Assembly: GCA_003054695.1 (NCBI GenBank)
Contig: QAZA01000023.1
Location: forward strand, 80,545 to 144,544
From: Verrucomicrobia bacterium LW23
Lineage (GTDB): Bacteria; Verrucomicrobiota; Verrucomicrobiia; Methylacidiphilales; UBA1321
Length of the DNA stretch: 64,000 nucleotides
Direction of reading: 5' to 3'
Both the position numbers and the translations under genes were made by a program. The notes under the pieces were generated by a model. It was not told where the DNA came from. It was given only the letters and a program-made list of their open reading frames with translations, and did not search any database. Positions 34,262-43,300 of the stretch are shown in pieces. The stretch's first letter is position 1; each line of letters starts with the position of its first letter.

Positions 34262-34775
34262 AATGAACCACGGATCACACCGATTACACGGAGCGGATGG
34301 AGCGTTCCTGAAGTGCCATTCGAGTTCGGATGTCGACAGCCGCAAGAGGTCAGTCCAAAAGCCCAGTCGTTAGCTTCTAACCACAATTTGTCCTCTGTCC
34401 CCCTTTATCCCCACTTAGCGGCTTTGTCCCCCTTCGCGCGAGACATTCCCCTCTGTAAGTTCCACTGCTTCACAGATTTATATCGCGCGAAGGGGGAAAA
34501 AGCCGCTAAGTTGGGATAAAGGGGATAGCTGTGCAAATCAGTTTCCCCTCCGTGTAATCCGTGTTTTCCGTGGTTGAATAACTCCCCTTCGAACTGAAAG
34601 TTAACCACGGATTACACCGATTGCGCGGAGCGGATGGAGCGCTCCTGGAGTGCCTTCCGAGTTCGAAGATCGACAGCCCCAATAGGTCGGTTCAAAAGCC
34701 CTGTCGTTAGCTTCTCACAATTTGTCGGCTGTCCCCCCTTTATCCCCACTTAGCGGCTTTGTCCCCCTTCGCGCG
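34262..34775. repeat. Diverged tandem duplication, two ~180-bp units
   Basis: Units at about 34262-34441 and 34602-34775 align along their length: cacggatcacaccgatt versus cacggattacaccgatt, gagcggatggagcg, gagtgcc, gacagcc, gtcgttagcttct, caatttgtc and ccccactt followed by the shared hairpin sequence. They differ by scattered substitutions and small indels. Each unit runs from an 'accacggattacac' repeat into the left arm of a hairpin element. Confidence 0.75.
34398..34525. repeat. Hairpin element, copy 1
   Basis: Arms 34398-34441 and 34483-34525 (~43 bp) are near-perfect complements around a ~40-base loop. The arm contains cttagcggctttgtccccct and cgcgcgaa. Two further copies occur at 34733-34862 and 52942-53033. 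Confidence 0.85.
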
Positions 34776-34862
34776 AAATAAATCTGTGTAGCCGTGCTAC
34801 TTACAGAGTGGATTGTCTCGCACGGAGCGAGACAAAGCCGCTAAGCGGGGATAAAAGGGGGG
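34733..34862. repeat. Hairpin element, copy 2
   Basis: Arms 34733-34764 and 34831-34862 pair well around a long loop. Same core as copy 1 (tagcggctttgtc). It ends 18 bases beyond the stop of the WD40 gene and could serve as its transcription terminator. Confidence 0.85.
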
Positions 34863-34879
34863 AAGCCTGGTGATCGGGC

Positions 34880-37800
34880 CTACCCCTGCGGGGGAAGCAC
34901 CGCCCCGGGCGGCGCATCGGTGGCGGGCGGCTCCGTGCTGCCGGGGGGCGTGGAGGGCTCCGACACAGGCGCGGGGGGCGCCATGGTGCCGGGCGCGGGC
35001 GTAAGCGTGGGGTCCGCCGCGCCGCTGGGGCTGGGCTCGGTGGAGCCGGTGCCGCCTTCGGCCGGGGCCACCTCGGTGCCGCGGGCGCCGCCGGTGCGTC
35101 GGGTCTGGCCCTCCGTGGCGGTGGCGTCAATCTCCCCGGGCGCCGCGCCGGCCGGCGCTACGGGTGTGCCCGAGCCGGTCGGCATCACCGAGGGCTGCGC
35201 CGCGGGCTGCGTTACCGGCACCGCCGGGGCGGGCGCGGTGGAGGGCGACGGCTCGGCGGCGGCGGGGGCATCCGCACCGGCGCCGCTGGTCATCATGGGC
35301 GCGGCCGTGCCGGTGCCAATGGGGCCGAGCGTTGGGGTGGAGCCCGGAGTGCCGCCGCGCAGGCCCAGGCTGTCCGCCCGCTGGGCGCGCGTAAAGAACT
35401 GCTTGGCCACGCGCGAGAACGGATCGACGGCGGGTTGCTCCATCACCTGGCGGCGCACTTTCTGGAAGGAGCCTTGCTGGTCGAAGGCGATGGGCAGGCC
35501 CGTGTCGGCCATGCGCGCGCCGCCCAGCGCCTCCACAAAGTCGCTGAACCACTCGGGCGCCGGCGTGTCGCCCGGCACGGGCAAATCCCACACGCGAGAG
35601 CCGTAGGTGCTGGAGGTCAGCAGCCCGCTGCCGTCCGGGCTAAACGCCACGCTCCACACAAAGCCCTCGTGCGGAAGGGGATCCGACAGCGGCGTACCGG
35701 TTTGCGCATCCCACACACGCGCCTGGCCATCCCAGCTGCAGGTGGCCACGCGCTGGCTGTCGGCGCTCCAGTCCAGATCCCAGATCAGGTCCGCGTGCTC
35801 CAGCTTGCCGCCGACGGGCCGCACCGCGTCGGTAATCTCGTACAGCTGCGCCGTGCCGTCGGAGTTAGCCACCGCAAAGCGCTTGCCGTCCGGGCTAAAC
35901 ATCACCTTCATCGCCGCGGGCAACCCAACCGTGCGCAGCGGGCCCGCCGCCACGCCGCCGTTGGCAATGTTCCACATAATCGTTGCGCCGTCGTCGCCGC
36001 CGGAGAGCAGCCGCAGGCCGTCGGGGCTCCACGAAAGACTGTTGACGCCGCGCGTGTGCCGCTTCAGCTCGCCCGCCGGGGTGCCCGCCGGGATGCGCCA
36101 CAGCCGCACCACCTTATCCTCGCCCGCCGTGGCCAGGAAGGACCCGTTGGGGCTGATCGCCGCCGCCTTCACCTCGCCGCCATGCTGCAGAGCCCCGCTC
36201 GCGGAGCGCCCCGTCGAGGAGTCCCAGATCTGCGCCGTGCCGTCCTTGGACGCCGTGGCGACAAACTTGCCGTCCGGCGAGTAGGTAATGGCCGTGATCG
36301 CCCCCTTGTGCCGCAGGCTGTGCGAAATCATCTGCCCGGTCGACGTCGTCCAGATGCGGCCCACGCCGTCCTCCGTGCCGGTAGCCACGCGCGTGCCGTC
36401 CGGGTTAAACGCCGCGCAGCGCACCTGCGAGCCATGCACCATCGGCTGCCCGTGCGGCGCATTGTGCGGCGCGCGATAGAGACGCGCCACACCGTCCTCG
36501 CTGGCGCTCAGGATCAGCTGCTCGCGATTGCTGTCGGTGATGGGGCTCCATTTGCCAATGGTGGCCGGCATGGCGGAGCGCATGATGGGCGGCGTTACCG
36601 CGCCGGTGTTGGCGTCCCACAAGCGCGCCGTAAAGTCGCGGCTGGCCGTCAGAATCTTCTCGCCGTCCGGGCTGAACACGGCGCTGACGACCGGGCGCTC
36701 ATGGCGCATCGGCGCGGAGACGGGGCGCCCGCCGGAGCGTAAATCCCACACACGCGCAAAGCCCCGTGCTTCGCCCTCGCCACCGGTCTGGTCCTCGCAC
36801 GCCGTAACAATGCGCGCGCCGTCCGGGGAGAAGGAGACCCAGCGCACCGGGCCCGGGTGGCGGATGGGCGGGATGACCGGCCGGCCCGTCGCGGCGTCCC
36901 ACACGCGCGCCGTTTTATCCATGGATACCGTGGCGACGCGCTTGCCGCTGGGGCTGAAGGCCGCGCGCAGCACCGGCCCGGTGTGCGTAAAGGGGAAGCT
37001 TACCGGCTCGCCCGTGGCGGCGTCCCACAACATCGCCATGCCGTCATCGCCGGCGGTGAGGATGCGCGTGCCGTCCGGGCTGAAGCTGAGCATGCGGATG
37101 GTGCGCTCGTGACGCATCGTCTGGCCCACTTGCTGCAGCGTTTTGGAGTTGTAGATACGAGCCAGACCGGCAAGCGTGCACGTCGCCACCTTCGTGCCGT
37201 CCGGGCTCCACACCACGTCCTTCACGGGGCTCTCGTGACGCACCGGCTGGTCCACACGCATGCCGTCCGCCGCGTTAAACAGGCGCAGCATCCGGTCCTC
37301 GCTGCCTGTGGCAATAAGGTTGCCATCCGGGCTAAACGTTACCGCATTGACGGCGCCCTTGTGCTCCATCTTGGGGTTCTTCTTCTCGCCTGTATCCACA
37401 GCCCACATCTGCGCCTTGCCGTCCGCGCTGCCCGTCAGGAAAAAGCTGCCGCCCGGGCTAAAGCACGCGGAGTAGATAATATCCTGGTGATCCGTAGCGC
37501 CGGAAATAATCTGGCCGCTGGCCGTATCGCACACCAGCGCGCGGTGATCCATAGACGCCGTAAGCACACGCAACCCGTTGGGGCTGAACGTGGCGACCGT
37601 AAGCGCCCCGCGATGCCGATACCACACCAGCGGCACCTTGCGCAGCGCCAGCGTGTAAAACACGCGCGTGCTGGCAAACGTGTGCAGCGGATCGACCCGC
37701 AGCGCCCGGGCCAGGCTGGCCAGCATCCAGTTCTGCCGCCCCTCCTCCGCCCAGCGGTCGGCCTGCAGGTAATCGGTCTGCGCCAGGATACGGCTCGTCT

Positions 37801-40090
37801 CGTCGCGCTCGCGCCGGGCGGCCATCGTACTGCGCTCCTCGCGCAACTTCGCGTCCTTGGCCTCCACCGTTGCGGCGCGAAAACGCCGGTACTCCTTAAA
37901 CGCCTGCACGCCGCCGTAAGCGACGCCGATCATCAGCATGCCCAGCAGCACCATCATCAGCTGCATGCGGCGCGACCACCCGCGCTCCTCGGAGCGCTTC
38001 GCGCGCGCGCTCGCCTCGATAAAACGCACCATGTCGCGCGGAAGCAACGCGCGCTCGCTCTCCAGCAACTCCTCGGCGTCCATCAGTTGCCGGCCCGGAG
38101 GCCACAGCCACTCCGCCTTGCGACGGTTATCGAGCCACGCCTGCGTGTCGCCCTCCAGCCGGGCGCGCGTATTCTCAAACGTATGTTGTTGCTGCAGAAA
38201 AGATTCCAGCCGCGGCCAGTGATACACCAGCGCCGTGTGGGCAATCGTTACCAGACTGCCGCCCGCCCGCGCCTCGCGCGAGACAAACAGGCCCGCACGC
38301 AAAAACGCGTCCACCAGGGCCCTGGAGCTGCCGTGCGCCACAAGCTCCGCATACGGAACCCACAGCGGCAGAAGATCTTCCGAAGGCTTGACGCCGCGCA
38401 CAAACAATTGCCGAAAGACATCGTGAAACGTGGCCTGCTCCGTATCGCGAAGCGAGCCCAGCAAGCCCTCCGCACCGCGCCCCAGCGAGTTCTCCACACC
38501 GCGCAACGCATCGTACGCCGCAAACTGCATCAGCCCGTCGGTCGTACGCGCCTTAAATGTCTCATTAAGAGTAAATTGCAAAAGCGCGAGCGTCGCCGGC
38601 TTCTTCAGCGCCAGCGTGTCCGAAATAAGCACGTCGTCCAGCGCGCCGCCCCCCTGCCGCGACGTCTCGAACGTAAGCCCGGCCGCCTCCGCCGGACGCC
38701 GCACTATCGCGCCCAGTTCATCCGCCCCCAGCGACGGCACCTGATACTGCCCGCCGCCCGCCTTCAGGTCCATCAGCTGCGGAAGCTCCTCGCACTGAAC
38801 AAAATACGCCGTTCGAATCGTCGCAACCACCCACACGTTGCCGCACCGCGCCAGCGCCTGCACGGCCGTAATGTACCCCGCCCGCTGCGCGCGAATCTCC
38901 GCGTCCGCCCCAAAAAGCTCCTCGAGGTGATCCAGCGCCAGAAACAGCCGCGACACCGGCGGTTGCCCCCTCGGCGTGGACGCCGCCGCACTGCGCGCCG
39001 CCATACCCAGGCCATGCGCAATCACCTGGCCAACGGCCTCCGGCTTGCTCCGCAACAGCTCCGCCAGGCGCCGCGGCACATTCTCGTCCTGCATCAGCTC
39101 CGGCAACGCCTCCGGCGCAAGCAAGGCCGCCGCAAGTCCTTCAAACAGATCACCTTCGCTATCGCCAGACTGCACGATGGCGCTGCGCCACAGGCCCACG
39201 CCCTCCACCACGCCCGGCTTCGTCACCCACGGCATCAGCCCCGCGCGCAGCAGCGACGATTTGCCTGCGCCCGCCGAGCCGTAGAGCATCAAAAACGCGC
39301 TCCCCTCCGCCTCCTGGCGCTTGAGCGCCGTCACCGCTTCGTCGATAGCCCGCGCGCGACCAAAAAAGATCGCCTCGTGCTCCGCCTCAAACGGCAGCAA
39401 CCCGCGGAACGGCGAGCCGTGCTCCTGCGGAAAGCGCCACGGCAACGCCGGCGTCTGGCGAATCGCCTCAGCCGCGGGCTCGCGCGCAATGATTGCGCCC
39501 CACAGCCGGTCCTCCACGTCACCCAGCAGCTCGTCGAGAGCGCGGTAACGGAGGAAAAACGGGCCCTCCCCCCGCTGCGGAAACTGCGTCCAGTGCTCCA
39601 GCACCTGGTCCACATAGTCCGCCTGCGAGGCCGCCCGCTCACGCTCCGCGCGCGGCTTGACGGGTAGCACCGGAGCTAAGTCCTTGATGTACAACGCCAG
39701 ATGCGGGCCGCTAACCGTGCCGTCCGGGCTGGCCGGTCGCAGCGCGCTCATCGCCTCCTCAAATATATACTCGGTGCCCGTCACGTACGGGCGACCGTCA
39801 CCGGGCCGCACCGGCACACCGGCGGGCGTCACCGCGCCCGGGTGCTCTCCCATGCGGCTCCACAGAAAGCACAGGACGATATCCGCCTGGGCGGGCAGAA
39901 AGGGTTGTACCTGCGCGCCATACTGCGGCGCCGTAGCATTGAACGCCGGCGTATCATGCTCCCACACAAGGCTTTGCAGCTCCACAACCGGCGCGACGCG
40001 TGAGGTCATCCGCTCCACAATGCGCGAGACGGCTACGCTTTCCAGGCCGACATCGCCCGGCAAAGAGAGAATTACCCGCAAAGTCTTCAT
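34880..40090 (-). CDS. STAND NTPase with N-terminal DUF4062/TIR-like domain and 16 WD40 repeats
   Basis: A 1,736-residue multidomain protein. Residues ~1-200 resemble the DUF4062/TIR-like sensor or effector head (LRVILSLPGD, ADIVLCFLWSRMGE, GTEYIFEEAMSAL). Residues ~225-640 are an nSTAND1-type NTPase with FRGLLPFEAEHEAIFFGR, Walker A GSAGAGKSS near 275 and Walker B LFLALDHLEELF near 390. A membrane helix (MQLMMVLLGMLMIGVAYGGV) sits near 710-730, then a charged coiled coil. From ~826 to ~1505 I count 16 WD40 repeats of the FSPDGxxxxTxxxDxxxxxWD type, enough for two propellers. The last ~200 residues are Pro/Ala/Thr-rich. STAND proteins work as signal-triggered switches, including in phage defence. 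ATG 40090 chosen. Confidence 0.9.
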   Translation of the reverse strand: MKTLRVILSLPGDVGLESVAVSRIVERMTSRVAPVVELQSLVWEHDTPAFNATAPQYGAQVQPFLPAQADIVLCFLWSRMGEHPGAVTPAGVPVRPGDGRPYVTGTEYIFEEAMSALRPASPDGTVSGPHLALYIKDLAPVLPVKPRAERERAASQADYVDQVLEHWTQFPQRGEGPFFLRYRALDELLGDVEDRLWGAIIAREPAAEAIRQTPALPWRFPQEHGSPFRGLLPFEAEHEAIFFGRARAIDEAVTALKRQEAEGSAFLMLYGSAGAGKSSLLRAGLMPWVTKPGVVEGVGLWRSAIVQSGDSEGDLFEGLAAALLAPEALPELMQDENVPRRLAELLRSKPEAVGQVIAHGLGMAARSAAASTPRGQPPVSRLFLALDHLEELFGADAEIRAQRAGYITAVQALARCGNVWVVATIRTAYFVQCEELPQLMDLKAGGGQYQVPSLGADELGAIVRRPAEAAGLTFETSRQGGGALDDVLISDTLALKKPATLALLQFTLNETFKARTTDGLMQFAAYDALRGVENSLGRGAEGLLGSLRDTEQATFHDVFRQLFVRGVKPSEDLLPLWVPYAELVAHGSSRALVDAFLRAGLFVSREARAGGSLVTIAHTALVYHWPRLESFLQQQHTFENTRARLEGDTQAWLDNRRKAEWLWPPGRQLMDAEELLESERALLPRDMVRFIEASARAKRSEERGWSRRMQLMMVLLGMLMIGVAYGGVQAFKEYRRFRAATVEAKDAKLREERSTMAARRERDETSRILAQTDYLQADRWAEEGRQNWMLASLARALRVDPLHTFASTRVFYTLALRKVPLVWYRHRGALTVATFSPNGLRVLTASMDHRALVCDTASGQIISGATDHQDIIYSACFSPGGSFFLTGSADGKAQMWAVDTGEKKNPKMEHKGAVNAVTFSPDGNLIATGSEDRMLRLFNAADGMRVDQPVRHESPVKDVVWSPDGTKVATCTLAGLARIYNSKTLQQVGQTMRHERTIRMLSFSPDGTRILTAGDDGMAMLWDAATGEPVSFPFTHTGPVLRAAFSPSGKRVATVSMDKTARVWDAATGRPVIPPIRHPGPVRWVSFSPDGARIVTACEDQTGGEGEARGFARVWDLRSGGRPVSAPMRHERPVVSAVFSPDGEKILTASRDFTARLWDANTGAVTPPIMRSAMPATIGKWSPITDSNREQLILSASEDGVARLYRAPHNAPHGQPMVHGSQVRCAAFNPDGTRVATGTEDGVGRIWTTSTGQMISHSLRHKGAITAITYSPDGKFVATASKDGTAQIWDSSTGRSASGALQHGGEVKAAAISPNGSFLATAGEDKVVRLWRIPAGTPAGELKRHTRGVNSLSWSPDGLRLLSGGDDGATIMWNIANGGVAAGPLRTVGLPAAMKVMFSPDGKRFAVANSDGTAQLYEITDAVRPVGGKLEHADLIWDLDWSADSQRVATCSWDGQARVWDAQTGTPLSDPLPHEGFVWSVAFSPDGSGLLTSSTYGSRVWDLPVPGDTPAPEWFSDFVEALGGARMADTGLPIAFDQQGSFQKVRRQVMEQPAVDPFSRVAKQFFTRAQRADSLGLRGGTPGSTPTLGPIGTGTAAPMMTSGAGADAPAAAEPSPSTAPAPAVPVTQPAAQPSVMPTGSGTPVAPAGAAPGEIDATATEGQTRRTGGARGTEVAPAEGGTGSTEPSPSGAADPTLTPAPGTMAPPAPVSEPSTPPGSTEPPATDAPPGAVLPPQG

Positions 40091-40249
40091 AATCAATCAG
40101 ATACTATGGGAAGAGAAGCAAAGGACAAGGCCCGCCCGTGGCAGACCGGCAGGCAGCTAAAATCACCGGAGCACGTGTATAAGGCAAGCACAACCGCGCA
40201 ACATCGTTCGAGCGGCCGTCCACCTATGCCTTTGCAGAACGCTAAATGC

Positions 40250-40263
40250 AAGGATATATCCTT
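40250..40263. promoter_or_regulatory. 14-bp perfect palindrome in intergenic region
   Basis: aaggatatatcctt lies between the STAND/WD40 start (40090) and the PKS-like stop (40327). It could be an operator for the STAND gene, about 160 bases from its start codon. Confidence 0.3.
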
Positions 40264-40326
40264 CTCTCTACAAAGCAAAAGCCTTCGAAATTACAGTTAT
40301 TCGCTTAAAACGGCATTTCCAACGCG

Positions 40327-43300
40327 TCAACTCTTTCCAAACGCCGCCGTGTACCCACGGTCCACACTGCAATCCATGTCCTCCACCATCAGAATCGGCC
40401 GGCCCGTCTCGTCGCTCACGTACACGTCGCAGGCAATGTGCGTACGGTCGTGAGCGCGAATCATAACCTCCACGGTATAAATATCTTGCAATCGGGCCGC
40501 CCGATACACGCGGAAGCCGCCGTACCGCGACGGCAGGCAGGGCGCCTGCAAATGCTCAATGCTCCACAACATCAGCAACTGCACGCTCCCCTCCAGCAAC
40601 AGCGGATCAACATGCCACATGGGCGATGCCGGCTCCGCCATCCACGCGGCCGGCTCCGGCGCCGCCCGCACGGTGCCGCTGATGCCTCGCGTGCCAAGTC
40701 CGTGGATCGTCTCGATGCAGTAAAGATCGGGCCCGTGGTAAAGCAAGGTCTCCATCGCCTCCCGCACAGGGCGAGGGTAAGGGTGCGACGCAAGGTTCGG
40801 CAAAGTCGGCACAGGTGCCTGCGGCGGAGGCGCTTGCGACAGAAGCATCGTGGCCCGGTAATACGCCTGTTCCTGCTCGCTCTGAAGCTCCACCGGCACC
40901 TCGTAGAGCCCATTGCTTTTGCGCTGCGCCGCCCCGGCCGCAAGTCGCAGCCTCATCGCGCGCTCGCTCTCGCCAAACTCCTCCAGCGCCACAGGCCGCA
41001 GCGCGCGAAAATTGCGGCAACCGTGCAGCGTCATCTCCGGCGAGTGCCGCAGCGCCGCCTCGGCCATCCAGTTAAGCCCCACCGAGAGCGGCAGCACCGG
41101 CCGTTCCTTCAGAACATGCGACCGCAGAAAGGGATGCGTCTCGACGGAAATCTCCCGCTCCGTCACCAGCGCCAACCCCATCGCTACCCCCAAATGCAAC
41201 CGTGGCCCGAGGTGCAGCCCCGTACCTCCTCCCCCCGCACTGCTTCCGCCGGCGCCGGAGGTGGAGGTCCGAACCATCCCCCCAACCAGGCCCGTCGGCC
41301 GGCGCCGCATGATGGGGGCAGGCAATGGCTCATCCTGTTGCTGTACAACGGTTTCCGACGCAGGCACCTCATGCGGCGCAGTGTCTGGCTCGGCCACATC
41401 GCAAGCGGGAGAGACATCCAATGTCCCTGCTTCTCCGGCAAGCTTGGAATCCAGCGCATCGACGTCCCCATCAGCCTGTACAGAAGCTATTGATCCCGTG
41501 GCATTTACATCCTTCACCTCCACGTCCCCCGGCTCCACCCCGGCCTGCGCTGCGTTCAGTGCGCGAAGGACTTCCGCAACCTGGCCAAGTTGTGCTCCTG
41601 CAATATCTTCCGCAGGGGGAGGCCGTTGTGCGGCGGGGTGCCGCAAAAGCAGGGCCTGCCACACGCCCTCCAGGCGCGCGGCATCCAACCCAAGATCTTG
41701 ATCCAACGTAAGTTCCACATCCAGAAACTCGCGGGGATACTCACACTCCACTGCCAGCAGATCGAGAAAGTCCTCAACCACAACATCCTGGAAGAGAGGA
41801 GCTTCCACTGATTCCGCTACGACTTCGCGCTCCCTCTCATCCATCTCCGCCTCATGGCCGGAGTCCTCTGCAGTAGTCGTAACATCCTCGCTATCTGCAT
41901 CTTCCGAGACATTCGCGACACATTCAGGCTCATCGTCGGGACTAGAGGGCCCAGGGCCGCTACCGCCATCAGAATTGAAGTCATCCTCATCTGTATCTTC
42001 TTCACCCTCAAAGCCTTCTTCAACCTCCCCCAGCGAAGGCTCGTCCTCGGATGCAACGGCGCTAAGAGATGCGTTTGTCGACACAACATCCTCCAGCGCA
42101 AAAGCTTCCACACCTTCATCCGAGTCTGCATCCAGCCCTTCCTCCGAGGCGACGGCGCGAGCCTCCGCAAAAGCCGCGGCCGTGCGCTGCGCTTCGATCT
42201 GCTGCACGCGCGAGCGATACAGCTCCTGCACCGCTCGCTGCGCCGCCTCCTGGTTGGCCAAAAACTGCCGGAACATTTCCGCCGTTTGCGCATGTAGTTG
42301 TCGCAGAGTCTCATGCGCTGCCGCATACTCTTTCTCCAGCAACACATCCCCCTCGTCCCGAGGCGGTCCGGCCAAAGGAGGTGGCAGATGAGCGATGGCC
42401 AGGGAGGGCGGAGGGACATACAATGTCTCTGACGCAGGAAGGGCCGGCAACCCAGGGACAAGCGATGTCCCTATCCCCGGGGTGGAACGCCCAGCAGGGA
42501 CATAAAATGTCCCTGACGCCGGCACACCAGGTGTTATCATAGCTCCCTGCCCCGCAGGCACTTGTACAGCTCCAGCTGTAGGGTACGCATAATAGCCGGG
42601 ATACTGCGCCGGCACCGGAACAGCCCCGCGGCCACTGCTTCCATTCTCCCCGTTGGCAGCCTTGCGCGACTCTTGTCGCGAACGCCCGGCGGAGCGGCCC
42701 GTCGGAGCCGGCACAGCTCCCGCAGGCAGCACAACCAGCGGCACTAACAGACGCCCGGGCATCGTCGGCCGCACTTGCGTAACATCATGAAAGAGAGAAG
42801 GATGCGCCGCTCCCGGCCAAAGCTCCAGGCGGACATGGCTCCCCAGCGCCGCAAGCTGCGCAAGAGCCTTTGCCAGCGGAAGCATCCCCCCCGGAAAACC
42901 CGTAAACGCCTGGGGCGCAGCTTCCTCCGCGTCCAGCGAAAGCGCGGCATGGGGATGTTCACCCAGTTCCTCGCGCACTTCGCGGGTCAGCGTCGTGCCG
43001 GGGCCGATCTCCAGAAAGATGCGCGTGCCGTCCTGGTACAGCTGCCGAATCGCCTCGCGCAGCGAGCTGCTCTCTACAGCCTGCCCCACCAAATGCTCGC
43101 GCAATAGTGTGCTATCCTCCGGCAAAGGCATTGAGCCGGAACGACTTGGAGCATAAACAGCAACTCGCGGCGGGGCAATATCCAGCCCCTCCACGTTGCG
43201 ATTCCATAACGAGCGCATTGGGGCCTCCTGCAATGCACTAGGCAAAGAGCTGAGCGGCAGCTCATCGCAAACGATGGCGCGCTGCAGGCAAATACGTTGA

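Noticed and set aside
36857..39667. Long plus-strand open frame of 936 codons
   Set aside because: It is antisense to the WD40/STAND gene, which has clear domains; the plus-strand product is Arg/His/Gln-rich with no motif, as expected from a shadow frame in high-GC DNA.
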